Part shown: positions 58,601-63,779 of the stretch, piece by piece | Layout: the number at the start of each line of letters is the position of its first letter | Numbering within the stretch: position 1 is the first letter of the stretch | Assembly (NCBI GenBank): GCA_033239005.1 | Contig: BSQZ01000039.1 | Location: 6,159,816 to 6,223,815, forward strand | DNA length: 64,000 nucleotides | Source: Lamellibrachia satsuma | Taxonomy: Eukaryota > Annelida > Polychaeta > Sabellida > Siboglinidae | Direction of reading: 5' to 3' | Program-made: the position numbers and the translations under genes | The notes under the pieces: model-generated | The model's input: only the letters and a program-made list of their open reading frames with translations | Databases searched by the model: none | What the model was told of the DNA's origin: nothing

Positions 58601-61600
58601 GATGGGAATGTATCACTGCCAAGCAGTTTGACTGGGAAATGGTTGATGACTTTATTTCATTGTTGTTTAGTGCCAATAATAATAAGGTATTAAACAGTAT
58701 TAAACCAACTGTATGTATATTGTTAACTTATTTCTGCTATTGTTTGTAATGTTTAACTTAAATTGTATTTTTTAGTGCATGTTTGTATTTGTATGGGCTT
58801 TACCTGAAATAAAGTATTCATATTCGTGTGCATATTACTTAAACAATTCACGCAGTATAGATTTCAACATCAACACAACTAATTTGCTATTGTGGAGAAA
58901 CGTTTAAATATGCATTGTTTGTGTGGTAATCGTGTTTGATTGTGTCCTGCAGGGTATGGGTTACTTGCATGCGAAGGGCATAATCCACAAAGACCTCAAG
59001 TCACGCAACATATTCTTAGAAAGTGGAAAAGTCGTCATCACTGATTTTGGACTTTCCAACGTCACGAAGCTCTGTCATGGAAACAGGTCAGTAAGATGGC
59101 TGATGTGATACACTAGGGTAAGCTCTGTCATGGAAACAGGTCAGTTGGATAGTTGATGTTTTACACTAGGGTAAGCTCTGTCATGGAAACAGGTCAGTTG
59201 GATAGTTGATGTTTTATACTAGGGTAAGCTCTGTCATGGAAACAGGTCAGTTGGATAGTTGATGTTTTACACTAGGGTAAGCTCTGTCATGGAAACAGGT
59301 CAGTTGGATGGTTGGTGTTTTACACTAGGGTAAGCTCTGTCATGGAAACAGGTCAGTTGGATGGTTGATGTGATACACTAGGGTAAGCTCTGTCATGGAA
59401 ACTGATAAGTAAGATGGTTGATATGATACACTAGGGTAAGCTCTGCCATGGAAACGGATAAGTAAGATGGTTGATGTGATACACTAGGGTAGGCTCTGTC
59501 ATGGAAATGGATAAGTAAGATGGTTGATGTGATACACTAGGGTACACTGCACATGATACATTGCATTTGAATCACTGCATTGGGTACACTATATACTATG
59601 TGTTATACATTGCACATGATATTATGTACAATATTCGATACAATCTAGAAACACTGTGCATACATTGTACATGGTTCACCATTCCACCTTCTGCCTTGAA
59701 TGTATAGACAGTTTATGAACACCGAATTGATGCTCTAATAGAAAAGCAACTTTTGAAAACTGTCCCCATGATGGCACCTCGGTGTAAATATGCAAAGTAT
59801 TTCTAAAGTACATTTTGGGTCGAATCTTCAACGATTACAAGAAATAATATGTAAAGAAGTCTCACTAGTGCTGCTATATAGACTGGTTCTGTACAGTACA
59901 GAGTTTTATCATTCTCACTACTTTTACATGTAGACACCATCAATAGGATGGCAGCCAATTTACAAAATGGCACAGCCCTGAGTGACACAGCACAGGATTC
60001 ATTAGCTCTGGTGTAAAGTTGAAAGAGAAATTTCTAATGTGTTGCACAACAAACTGCAGGCATTGGCTTATAATAATACCCCCTCCTAGGATGCATCTTG
60101 GATGAGGGGTTGACCATCAGTCTCCTTGCTGGAGGCTGAGGGGGCACATCCAATGGGTACACAAGACAGGTATGATATAGAGGGTGGATTGTTTGGCTGG
60201 AAATCCTCTCAGGAACATAGCTGTGTGGTTTGCTATTGATACTGCTGGGTAGTAGGCAGAGCGTAGTCTCGAAGAGATGATGCTGATGCGCCCTGTTGTC
60301 AACTTGTCAAATTTTGGCAGCGTCCACTGTGGCTGTGAAGGCCGATTCATGAGTGGCAGTCCTTGCCGCAGACTAAACAGGATGACAGCGCAGTGCTGCT
60401 TTTTGTTTTCGCCACAGCCTTTGGGGCTGATGTCATAGGCCTTCATGTCACGCTTGCAGGCGTCCTTGAATCTGAGGGCTGGGCATCCCACTGGCCTCAC
60501 GCCACTGGTGAGTTGTCCATAGAGAATGTCTTTCGGCAAGCGGCCGTCCTCCATGCGCCGTACATGGCCCAACCAGCGCAGGCGTCTCTGGCTCAGCAGT
60601 GAATACAAGCTGCGGATCCTGGCACGGTCCAGTATGTCGCTGTAGGGGAGATGGTCCTGCCTGGTGATGCCGAGCGGTTATACGCATGTGGAAGGTGTTG
60701 AAGCGGCGCTCCTGGCACATGTATGTGGTCCACGATTCACTGCCATTGAGGAGGGTATATTGCTGGGACATAAGACATAACTGCCTTATTGTTTGTGATA
60801 CTCCACTGATCTATATAATGGATTGGTGGCGTAACATTGATCGGCTTGAAGCTCGGCTACAATATTGCTTCACCTTAGTTATGCATAGTGTCCACTGCAA
60901 CGCTTGAGTTTTATCGCATATATATGTATATATATGCCAATATGTGCACGTTTGCATCCATAATCTATGGTTGCATGCTCAACTTAACCGTGGTTTTACG
61001 TGCCAAACTTTACAAAGACATTCGTGCGCTACATTTGTCGTCAGCAATGACTTCTATTATAACCTATTTTGGGAAAGCAATATGGCAGACCATGCCTTCA
61101 CGTAATGGCAATTCATCTGATTTCATCTATGCATTGAGATCAGCGGTTTCTACACTACAGAGAGTATTCATGCTATATTATGTCTGATGTGCTGGTTGTC
61201 CAGCTGTCCATCTCTTTATGACAGCTGTCTCTCTCTTTATGACAGCTGTCTCTCTCTTTATGACAGCTATCCATCTCTTTATGACAGCTGTCCATCTCTT
61301 TGTGACAGCTGTCCATCTCTTTGTGACAGCTGTCCATCTCTTTGTGACAGCTGTCCATCTCTTTATGACAGCTGTCCATCTCTTTATGACAGCTGTCTCT
61401 CTCTTTATGACAGCTGTCCATCTATTTATGACAGCTGTCTCTCTCTTTATGACAGCTGTCCATCTCTTTATGACAGCTGTCCATCTCGTTATGACAGCTG
61501 TCTCTCTCTTTATGACAGCTGTCCATCTCTTTATGACAGCTGTCCATCTCTTTGTGACAGCTGTCCATCTCTTTGTGACAGCTGTCCATCTCTTTATGAC

Positions 61601-63388
61601 AGCTGTCCATCTCTTTATGACAGCTGTCTCTCTTTATGACAGCTGTCCATCTCTTTATGACAGCTGTCCGTCTCTTTGTGACAGCTGTCCATCTCTTTAT
61701 GACAGCTGTCTCTCTCTTTATGACAGCTGTCCATCTCTTTATGACAGCTGTCCGTCTCTTTGTGACAGCTGTCCATCTCTTTATGACAGCTGTCTCTCTC
61801 TTTATGATAGCTGTCCATCTCTTTATGACAGCTGTCCATCTCTTTGTGACAGCTGTCCATCTCTTTATGACAGCTGTCCATCTCTTTATGACAGCTGTCT
61901 CTCTCTTTATGACAGCTGTCCATCTCTTTGTGACAGCTGTCCATCTCTTTATGACAGCTGTCCATCTCTTTATGACAGCTGTCCATCTCTTTGTGACAGC
62001 TGTCCATCTCTTTATGATAGCTGTCTCTCTCTTTATGACAGCTGTCCATCTGTTTATGACAGCTGTCCATCTCTTTGTGACAGCTGTCCATCTCTTTATG
62101 ACAGCTGTCCATCTCTTTATGACAGCTGTCTCTCTCTTTATGACAGCTGTCCATCTCTTTATGACAGCTGTCCATCTCTTTGTGACAGCTGTCCATCTCT
62201 TTATGACAGCTGTCTCTCTCTTTATGACAGCTGTCCATCTCTTTGTGACAGCTGTCCATCTCTTTATGACAGCTGTCCATCTCTTTATGACAGCTGTTTA
62301 TCTTGATATATTTTATGATGTTTCATGGTTTTTGTTGTAGGAAGGGTGCGGACCTCAGTATACCCGAGGGTTGGTTGTTACCCCTGGCTGTGGTTTTTAT
62401 TGTAGGAAGGGCGAGTACCTGAGTATACCCGAGGGTTGGTTGTTACGCCTGGCTGTGGTTTTTGTTGTAGTAAGGGCGAGTACCTGAGTATACCCGAGGG
62501 TTGGGTGTTACCCCTGCCTATGGTTTTTGTTGTAGGAAAGGCGAGTACTTGAGTATACCCGAGGGTTGGTTGTTACCCCTGCCTATGGTTTTTGTTGTAG
62601 GAAGGGTGAGTACTTGAGTATACCTGAGGGTTGGTTGTTACCCCTGCCTGTGGTTTTTGTTGTAGGAAGGGCGAGTACTTGAATATACCTGAGGGTTGGG
62701 TGTTACCCCTGCCTATGGTTTTTGTTGTAGGAAAGGCGAGTACTTGAGTATACCCGAGGGTTGGTTGTTACCCCTGCCTATGGTTTTTGTTGTAGGAAGG
62801 GTGAGTACTTGAGTATACCTGAGGGTTGGTTGTTACCCCTGCCTGTGGTTTTTGTTGTAGGAAGGGCGAGTACTTGAATATACCTGAGGGTTGGTTGTTA
62901 CCCCTGCCTGTGGTTTTTGTTGTAGGAAGGGCGAGTACTTGAGTATACCTGAGGGTTGGTTGTTACCCCTGCCTGTGGTTTTTGTTGTAGGAAGGGCGAG
63001 TACCTGAGTATACCCGAGGGTTGGTTGTTACCCCTGCCTGTGGTTTTTGTTGTAGGAAGGGCGAGTACCTGAGTATACCCGAGGGTTGGTTGTTACCCCT
63101 GCCTGTGGTTTTTGTTGTAGGAAGGGCGAGTACTTGAGTATACCCGAGGGTTGGTTGTTACCCCTGCCTGTGGTTTTTGTTGTAGGAAGGGCGAGTACTT
63201 GAGTATACCTGAGGGTTGGTTGTTACCCCTGCCTGTGGTTTTTGTTGTAGGAAGGGCGAGTACCTGAGTATACCCGAGGGTTGGCTGTGTTATCTCTCCC
63301 CCGAGATCATCCGTAACCTTCAGGCTGGAGCTCAATACCAGGAGATAGAACTGCCTTTCACGGAGGCTTCTGACGTGTTTGCATTTGG
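25422..63388 (+). CDS. KSR: KSR, kinase suppressor of Ras (gene span, 3' end outside window)
   Basis: KSR is a scaffold of the Ras-Raf-MEK-ERK cascade; it binds Raf and MEK through its kinase-like domain. Domain order here: CA1 helical/coiled-coil region (25422-40660), proline- and serine-rich linker with TPPPTPTL and the KSKSHESQL 14-3-3-type site (41617-43138), C1 zinc finger (43617-50664), serine-rich region ending in the FKFP ERK-docking motif (51104-51343), linker (52216-53440), kinase domain (55064 onward). One path uses 2543 coding bases (847 codons plus 2); known family members are about 920-950 residues, so roughly 100 residues lie to the right. Glycine loop, VAIK lysine, αC glutamate, HKD and DFG are all present; vertebrate KSRs have arginine for that lysine. 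HKDLKS rather than HRDLK and SLCKGHTLY separate it from Raf. All junctions are in phase. Intron 1 is 14.1 kb. Confidence 0.95.
25605..26174. other. KSR intron 1, first part
   Basis: Nothing recognised. Confidence 0.4.
26175..26380 (+). mobile_element. tRNA-derived SINE
   Basis: Head ATGGTCTAGTAGTTAGAGCA (A-box) and GGGGTTCAAGTCC (B-box), followed by the family body CTGTTTTGAAACTTGGGCAG, TTTTGTTCACCCCACATTG and AGACATTAAAAGGGGTCC. Confidence 0.75.
26381..27700. other. KSR intron 1, unassigned
   Basis: AT-rich, no exon or clear repeat seen. Confidence 0.4.
27700..27885 (+). mobile_element. tRNA-derived SINE
   Basis: Diverged head TTGGCTCAGTGGTCAGGAGG and AAGTTCCAGTTCGTC, then the family body TTTTGTTCACCCTACTTTGC, TTTTGGAATAGACTGGAAAC and GTCCTTTCTACCTGG. 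Confidence 0.7.
28752..28790. repeat. Microsatellite (TA)n
   Basis: About 19 TA units. Confidence 0.95.
28915..29055 (-). mobile_element. tRNA-derived SINE
   Basis: The minus strand reads CAGTAGCAATTAGAATG, CGAGAGAACCCGGGATCAAA (B-box region) and the family body GTTTTGAAGCTTTGGCAGTT. It is a close relative of the copy in RFC5 intron 4. Confidence 0.65.
29056..30639. other. KSR intron 1, unassigned
   Basis: No exon. 30195-30270 holds repeated CCCAGGGCAGGGA words (three partial copies). Confidence 0.4.
30725..31850. repeat. Minisatellite, 26-bp unit, about 43 copies
   Basis: Unit GACATGCTAGCTCTAGTATC plus CACTAT. From about 30860 the copies alternate between ACGACATGCTCG and GTGACATGCTAG forms, i.e. 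a 52-bp higher-order repeat. The same unit forms the array at 55780-56070. Confidence 0.95.
32010..32510 (-). mobile_element. LINE 3' remnant (probable)
   Basis: An ATT-rich tail (32030-32050) and the sequence GGCAGGGCATTCCATAGAAT resemble, on the minus strand, the 3' coding and tail part of L2/CR1-type elements such as the copy at 57838-58640. No open frame is left. Confidence 0.4.
32511..32805. other. Sequence between LINE remnant and A-box array
   Basis: Nothing recognised apart from a short TA run before 32790. Confidence 0.35.
32806..35590 (+). repeat. Minisatellite, 26-bp unit, about 107 copies, made of a SINE A-box
   Basis: Unit GTGGTCTAGGTGGTAGAG plus TGTGGGGT. TGGTCTAGGTGG fits the pol III A-box consensus TRGYNNARNNGG. 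The array begins with GAGCGCGGTGGTCTAGGTGG and its last unit runs directly into the anticodon/B-box half of a SINE at 35590, so it is an internal expansion of that SINE's tRNA head. Units at 34680-35000 are ragged, with many length changes. Confidence 0.95.
35570..35790 (+). mobile_element. tRNA-derived SINE carrying the expanded A-box
   Basis: Head GTGGTCTAGGTGGTAGAGCA, B-box GAGGTTCAAAACC, body CTGTTTCGAAACTTAGGCAA, GTTCACCCCATG and CACTAAAAGCCGTTGGTCCC. It has the most complete head among the copies in this window. Confidence 0.8.
36163..37110. other. KSR intron 1, unassigned
   Basis: No exon or array seen. Confidence 0.4.
37114..37180. repeat. Microsatellite (TA)n
   Basis: About 33 TA units. 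Confidence 0.95.
37528..37637. repeat. Compound microsatellite (TGTC)n(TGCC)n
   Basis: Six TGTC units followed by about 21 TGCC units; a sharp change of unit part-way. Confidence 0.95.
37821..38813. mobile_element. hAT-like TIR element, 993 bp, with 8-bp TSD
   Basis: Left end CAGGGCTGGGATCAATTCC and, reverse-complemented, right end TAGGGCTGGGGTCAATTCC. GTAGCTGC flanks both sides (37813-37820, 38814-38821). Inner ends are filled with AATTCC-rich repeats in inverted arrangement. The interior has a 65-codon minus-strand ORF (38404-38601) of unknown nature and no complete transposase. Confidence 0.85.
38822..39737. other. KSR intron 1, last part
   Basis: Nothing recognised. It ends in the acceptor TCGTTGTTTACAG. 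Confidence 0.4.
39738..39878 (+). CDS. KSR: KSR exon 2
   Basis: 47 codons, acceptor GTTTACAG, donor CTACAG|GTAAGT. Key segments [20 protein letters not shown] and [19 protein letters not shown] correspond to the AKLVRYICKQ...F..WL..F.VRPE.VQ part of CA1. Confidence 0.9.
40070..40300 (+). mobile_element. tRNA-derived SINE
   Basis: GGCAGTAGTTCAGTGGTAGA (A-box head), then family body TTCATTCACTCCACATTGCC, GACATTAAAAGCTGTTGGTC and TCTACCTGGTGTC. The B-box segment is shortened. Confidence 0.75.
40516..40660 (+). CDS. KSR: KSR exon 3
   Basis: 145 nt, acceptor GTTGCTAG, donor GACAG|GTGAGT. Codes [20 protein letters not shown], then [19 protein letters not shown]; corresponds to the end of CA1 with the LR.AL..LR helix. 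Confidence 0.9.
40969..41084. mobile_element. Short hAT-type MITE, 116 bp
   Basis: Flanked on both sides by GATATTAT (40961-40968 and 41085-41092). The right end reverse-complemented starts AGGGCTTCAGAAATTAAG; the left starts GATTGCAGATGG, so the terminal repeats are weak. The 8-bp duplication is the main support. Confidence 0.55.
41290..41590 (+). mobile_element. LINE 3' end (L2/CR1-type), close to KSR exon 4
   Basis: Starts with a TTCAAGATGGCACTGAAGAC coding remnant (FK.ALKTRLF, the usual last residues of such ORFs) and ends AAGCGCCCCAGAACAATTAT, GGATGGCGCTATATAAAAA. The end lies only about 27 bp before the exon 4 acceptor. Confidence 0.6.
41617..42097 (+). CDS. KSR: KSR exon 4 (proline/serine-rich linker)
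   Basis: 481 nt, acceptor TTTGTGCATCAG, donor TCCAA|GTAAGT. Contains [35 protein letters not shown] and [17 protein letters not shown]. The TPPPTP and KSKSHESQL stretches are landmarks of KSR: proline-directed phosphorylation sites and a 14-3-3/C-TAK1-type serine. Confidence 0.92.
42715..42752. repeat. GGGT-rich run, possible G-quadruplex in the KSR transcript
   Basis: GGGTGGGTAATTGGGTGGGG continues with three more GGGT units on the KSR sense strand, about 190 bp upstream of exon 5. Confidence 0.7.
42942..43138 (+). CDS. KSR: KSR exon 5
   Basis: 197 nt, acceptor TACCTGTGTAG, donor CAAAA|GTAAGT. Codes [59 protein letters not shown] linker with basic and SP-type sites; assigned mainly by splice phase and position. 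Confidence 0.85.
43617..43692 (+). CDS. KSR: KSR exon 6
   Basis: 76 nt, acceptor GTTGCCAG, donor CACAG|GTACGT. Codes [19 protein letters not shown] then HSISH. The last histidine is the first zinc ligand of the C1 finger, followed by F in the next exon. Confidence 0.85.
43758..43925. repeat. Degenerate repeat of about 40 bp, 4-5 copies
   Basis: Units share GTGACCAATCAGGGA and GATGGGAAT; located 65 bp after exon 6. Confidence 0.75.
44280..45125. repeat. Minisatellite, 35-bp unit, about 24 copies
   Basis: Unit GTGCCAACCCTGAGTGGAGC plus ACACCTGTAAGACTG. Open reading frames of about 300 codons on the minus strand are a by-product. Confidence 0.95.
45126..45671. other. KSR intron 6, unassigned
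   Basis: No exon or repeat recognised. Confidence 0.4.
45672..46049. mobile_element. Worn MITE related to 3911-4464
   Basis: Left TAAAGCCAATTTACATGAG; right end reverse-complemented AACGCCGATTCACATAAACG, then CTTGCCCGGATTTGCCGAG. Shared interior words such as CGATTGTGTC and CCGACCG link it to the other copy. Confidence 0.5.
46207..46287 (+). CDS. KSR: KSR exon 7a (C1 domain, alternative copy A)
   Basis: 81 nt, acceptor GTTGTCCCCAG, donor TGCAA|GTAAGT. Codes [20 protein letters not shown] then KTCKQC, with two CxxC zinc-ligand pairs. Size, phase and 18 of 28 residues match exon 7b. Either copy, or both, can be spliced in without changing frame. Confidence 0.85.
46719..47645 (+). mobile_element. 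LINE copy, 5'-truncated, same family as 1-1283
   Basis: Starts at the [20 protein letters not shown] block, and a TAA interrupts the frame after ITYKEKS near 47097. Homology then continues through [12 protein letters not shown] and the 3' block to CTTGTTAAAAC. It lies between the two C1 exons. Nonsense changes make it dead. Confidence 0.9.
47752..47995. repeat. Minisatellite, 38-bp unit, about 6 copies
   Basis: Unit ATCCGTATAAAAAGGGGATA then CAACCATGTACATCATAG. Confidence 0.95.
48075..48152. repeat. 21-bp repeat, about 4 copies
   Basis: Unit GGTTCTTTACACATTGTAGG; the first and last copies differ. Confidence 0.85.
48228..48946. mobile_element. TTAA-flanked foldback element, copy C (719 bp)
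   Basis: Left GTCCCTCCTCAATTCAATG and right end, reverse-complemented, GTCCCTCCTCAATTCCATTT. Each tip is two bases from a TTAA. The right arm repeats family segments AAATGAGACAAGCGATC and GGTTTGATTTTTCGTGAAAT. The left arm interior is replaced by the 34-bp array. It provides the clearest ends for this family. Confidence 0.75.
48241..48535. repeat. Minisatellite, 34-bp unit, about 9 copies
   Basis: Unit AATGAGCCCATCGTGAATGT then GTACATCATAGATC. It shares TGTACATCATAGAT with the adjacent 38-bp array at 47752-47995. Confidence 0.95.
49170..49250 (+). CDS. KSR: KSR exon 7b (C1 domain, alternative copy B)
   Basis: 81 nt, acceptor CACTGGCAG, donor TGCAA|GTAAGT. Codes [20 protein letters not shown] then KVCKYC. 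It begins by completing an arginine codon, giving HRFQTK, closer to the HRFSTK of vertebrate KSR than copy A, so it is probably the ancestral exon. Confidence 0.9.
49425..49985. repeat. Minisatellite, about 48-bp unit, about 12 copies, likely derived from the exon 7b donor region
   Basis: Unit segments GTGTGTAGCTACAAGTAAAT and AAGTGTAAGAACTCTGT resemble the exon 7b end and first intron bases (GTGTGTAAATACTGCAAGTA then ACTTTAAGAACTGTT). The match is worn but collinear. Confidence 0.85.
49990..50566. other. KSR intron 7, unassigned
   Basis: No exon or array. Confidence 0.4.
50567..50664 (+). CDS. KSR: KSR exon 8 (end of C1)
   Basis: 98 nt, acceptor GTGCTTGCAG, donor GATG|GTAAGT. Codes [20 protein letters not shown] then [17 protein letters not shown] and PAC supply the last zinc ligands (H-x2-C, then C). 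Confidence 0.93.
51104..51343 (+). CDS. KSR: KSR exon 9 (serine-rich, FxFP)
   Basis: 240 nt, acceptor CCATTGCAG, donor CCCAG|GTGAGT. A serine/proline-rich run ([20 protein letters not shown]) ends in [13 protein letters not shown] is the FxFP ERK-docking site, at the same place as in vertebrate KSR. Confidence 0.93.
51350..51600. repeat. Degenerate about 20-30-bp repeats (GTGAACCATAT...)
   Basis: Ten or so loose copies of CAGTGAACCATA-type units start within 10 bp of the exon 9 donor. Confidence 0.75.
51665..52195. repeat. Minisatellite, about 23-bp unit, about 22 copies
   Basis: Unit TAGTGAGTTACCTGCAGGGT plus AAA. Most copies hold GTGAGTTA, a good 5' splice-site match. The array runs to within about 20 bp of the exon 10 acceptor. 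Confidence 0.9.
52216..52315 (+). CDS. KSR: KSR exon 10
   Basis: 100 nt, acceptor CCTTTTTACAG, donor AGTGG|GTATGT. Codes [20 protein letters not shown] then [12 protein letters not shown]. Assigned by phase and splice sites; linker region. Confidence 0.85.
52666..52720 (+). CDS. KSR: KSR exon 11
   Basis: 55 nt micro-exon, acceptor TGTTTCCAG, donor CACTT|GTAAGT; codes [18 protein letters not shown]. Serine/aspartate-rich linker. Confidence 0.8.
52758..53134. mobile_element. TIR element, 377 bp, hAT-like
   Basis: Left CAGACTCTGGATGAATTACA and right end reverse-complemented CAGACTTGGGGTTGATTACA. Inner sequence is AATTCCAATT-rich, like the element at 37821-38813. Flanks GTCAAGTG and GTCAACAA match only in part. 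It sits 37 bp after exon 11. Confidence 0.6.
53336..53440 (+). CDS. KSR: KSR exon 12
   Basis: 105 nt, acceptor TTTCTTTAG, donor AATAGT|GTAAGT; codes [20 protein letters not shown] then [15 protein letters not shown]. The acidic/serine-rich linker just before the kinase domain. Confidence 0.85.
53822..54810. repeat. Minisatellite, 33-bp unit, about 30 copies
   Basis: Unit TAATAGTAGTAGTACTCCCT then GTAGAATGTAATG. The period is a multiple of three, so both strands show false ORFs of up to 368 codons. Confidence 0.95.
55064..55155 (+). CDS. KSR: KSR exon 13 (kinase glycine loop)
   Basis: 92 nt, acceptor TAATTTGCAG, donor CACAA|GTAAGT. Codes [20 protein letters not shown] then [17 protein letters not shown] is the KSR/Raf signature before the glycine loop GSGRFG. 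Confidence 0.95.
55325..55715. repeat. Minisatellite, 42-bp unit, about 9 copies
   Basis: Unit TACAATGATCTGGTATTATC, TTGTAAACGAATGGTACAGT, TT. Confidence 0.9.
55723..56430. mobile_element. TTAA-family foldback element, copy D (incomplete)
   Basis: GTTTTAGAATCATTTCACAA (55754) begins the family arm, followed by the 26-bp array and TCGTCAGACAAAATATTAAA, ATCCGGTAAAA and, at 56300-56425, an interior block shared with copy A (ATGATTTTAACAAAAGTATG; GACCTGATTCACGATG). The right arm is missing or unrecognisable. Confidence 0.55.
55780..56070. repeat. Minisatellite, 26-bp unit, about 11 copies, same unit as 30725-31850
   Basis: Unit GACATGCTAGCTCTAGTATC plus CACTGT. Confidence 0.95.
56635..56814 (+). 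CDS. KSR: KSR exon 14 (kinase β3-αC-β5)
   Basis: 180 nt, acceptor GACTGACAG, donor CACAAG|GTACGT. Codes [54 protein letters not shown]. The β3 lysine (AAG at 56663-56665) and the αC glutamate are present; vertebrate KSR has arginine at the lysine position. Confidence 0.96.
57057..57153 (+). CDS. KSR: KSR exon 15 (kinase αD-αE)
   Basis: 97 nt, acceptor TTGATTCCAG, donor CACAG|GTAAGT. With the preceding AG it restores ITSLCKG; codes [20 protein letters not shown] then [12 protein letters not shown]. The real donor is followed directly by 20 tandem copies of this exon's end. Confidence 0.93.
57154..57778 (+). repeat. Exon-boundary minisatellite: 31-bp unit, about 20 copies, end of exon 15 plus donor
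   Basis: The unit is GTAAGT followed by CATCATTGCCTCACAGGTAG and CACAG, i.e. six intron bases (the donor) plus the last 25 bases of exon 15. Almost every copy keeps a full CAG|GTAAGT. Read-through in the KSR frame meets TAG in the second unit. Confidence 0.97.
57838..58640 (-). mobile_element. LINE 3' part (L2/CR1-type), 5'-truncated
   Basis: On the minus strand an open frame runs from about 58640 to 57979. It includes [32 protein letters not shown] RT C-terminal motifs, [15 protein letters not shown] and [18 protein letters not shown], and ends [11 protein letters not shown]. The 3' end carries GGCGCCATAGAAGTCAATT and an (ATT)n tail, typical of this class. Confidence 0.8.
58953..59086 (+). 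CDS. KSR: KSR exon 16 (catalytic loop and DFG)
   Basis: 134 nt, acceptor GTGTCCTGCAG, donor AACAG|GTCAGT. Codes [19 protein letters not shown], then [24 protein letters not shown] and DFG are intact; HKD instead of HRD is the KSR signature. Confidence 0.96.
59087..59545 (+). repeat. Exon-boundary minisatellite: 53-bp unit, about 8 copies, end of exon 16 plus donor
   Basis: Each unit ends in AAGCTCTGTCATGGAAACAG, the last 20 bases of exon 16, followed by GTCAGT. Donors stay intact at 59087, 59140, 59193, 59246, 59299 and 59352; the last three units have drifted to GATAAGT. Confidence 0.97.
59546..60100. other. KSR intron 16, unassigned
   Basis: No exon seen. Confidence 0.4.
60117..60775 (-). 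pseudogene. LINE ORF C-terminal remnant, frameshifted
   Basis: The minus strand codes [39 protein letters not shown] and [15 protein letters not shown], the well-known tail of RTE/BovB-like or related LINE ORFs. Upstream, [20 protein letters not shown] and a [20 protein letters not shown] stretch lie in other frames, so at least one frameshift occurred. A third LINE type in this window. Confidence 0.8.
60776..61195. other. KSR intron 16, unassigned
   Basis: Nothing recognised. Confidence 0.35.
61201..62298. repeat. Minisatellite, 21-bp unit, about 52 copies, with GACAGCTGTC palindrome
   Basis: Unit CTCTTTATGACAGCTGTCCAT. Each copy carries a perfect 10-bp palindrome with a CAGCTG E-box. Variants alternate TTATGA/TTGTGA and TCCATCTC/TCTCTCTC. 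Confidence 0.97.
62341..63250 (+). repeat. Exon-boundary minisatellite: 65-bp unit, 14 copies, acceptor plus start of exon 17
   Basis: Each unit begins with GAAGGGCGAGTACCTGAGTA and TACCCGAGGGTTGG (first 34 bases of exon 17) and ends with TGGTTTTTGTTGTAG, the acceptor tract. 910 bp = 14 x 65 exactly between the first and the real exon start. Units hold 1-4 substitutions. Together with the real one there are 15 acceptors. Confidence 0.97.
63251..63388 (+). CDS. KSR: KSR exon 17 (activation segment to αF)
   Basis: 138 nt, acceptor TTTTTGTTGTAG, donor TTTGG|GTAAGT. Codes [55 protein letters not shown] replaces the APE motif, as in KSR (WLCYLAPEI), and DVFAFG is the αF start. Chosen over the upstream copies because only this one continues into the full exon. 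Confidence 0.95.
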
Positions 63389-63775
63389 GTAAGTTTACAT
63401 TGAATACCTGTCGCATTAGACCACCGTCTGGATGTCTGAAATAAATGTCAAATTTCCAGCAGCTCATAGCATCCGTGTCCATTGATTTGACCATGGTCAT
63501 CTTTTTGCTGAGAATGACTCGCTGGGACATAAGATCTAGGAGATCTGACATTGGTTAACCTTTCAAAAAACTAATAATTATCTCTACAGATATGTTCGCT
63601 TTCATCTAAAACCTATGGGCATGTCATATGACCATGGTCATGACGCAAGTTATAGAAAGACTGGTGAGAGCTCCTGTCCAATGTCTCGATTCAGGGCCCA
63701 TTTCATTCTATGGGTGTCTGTCTCTGCCTTCACCAAGTCCACCAATGGAGGCGAAGAGATTTGGGCAAAATACCC
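63389..63775. other. KSR intron 17, unassigned
   Basis: Nothing recognised. Confidence 0.35.
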
Positions 63776-63779
63776 AGAG

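Noticed and set aside
60117..60608. 163-codon minus-strand ORF as a host gene
   Set aside because: [16 protein letters not shown] and following motifs are a LINE ORF tail; upstream homology is in other frames, so it is a dead fragment.
61173..62340. ORFs up to 362 codons in several frames
   Set aside because: By-product of the 21-bp array; no domain, no splice support.
62341..63250. Fourteen candidate cassette exons
   Set aside because: Units have acceptors but no donor of their own and the frame breaks (65 bp; TGA reached in the second unit), so they are copies of an exon edge rather than exons.
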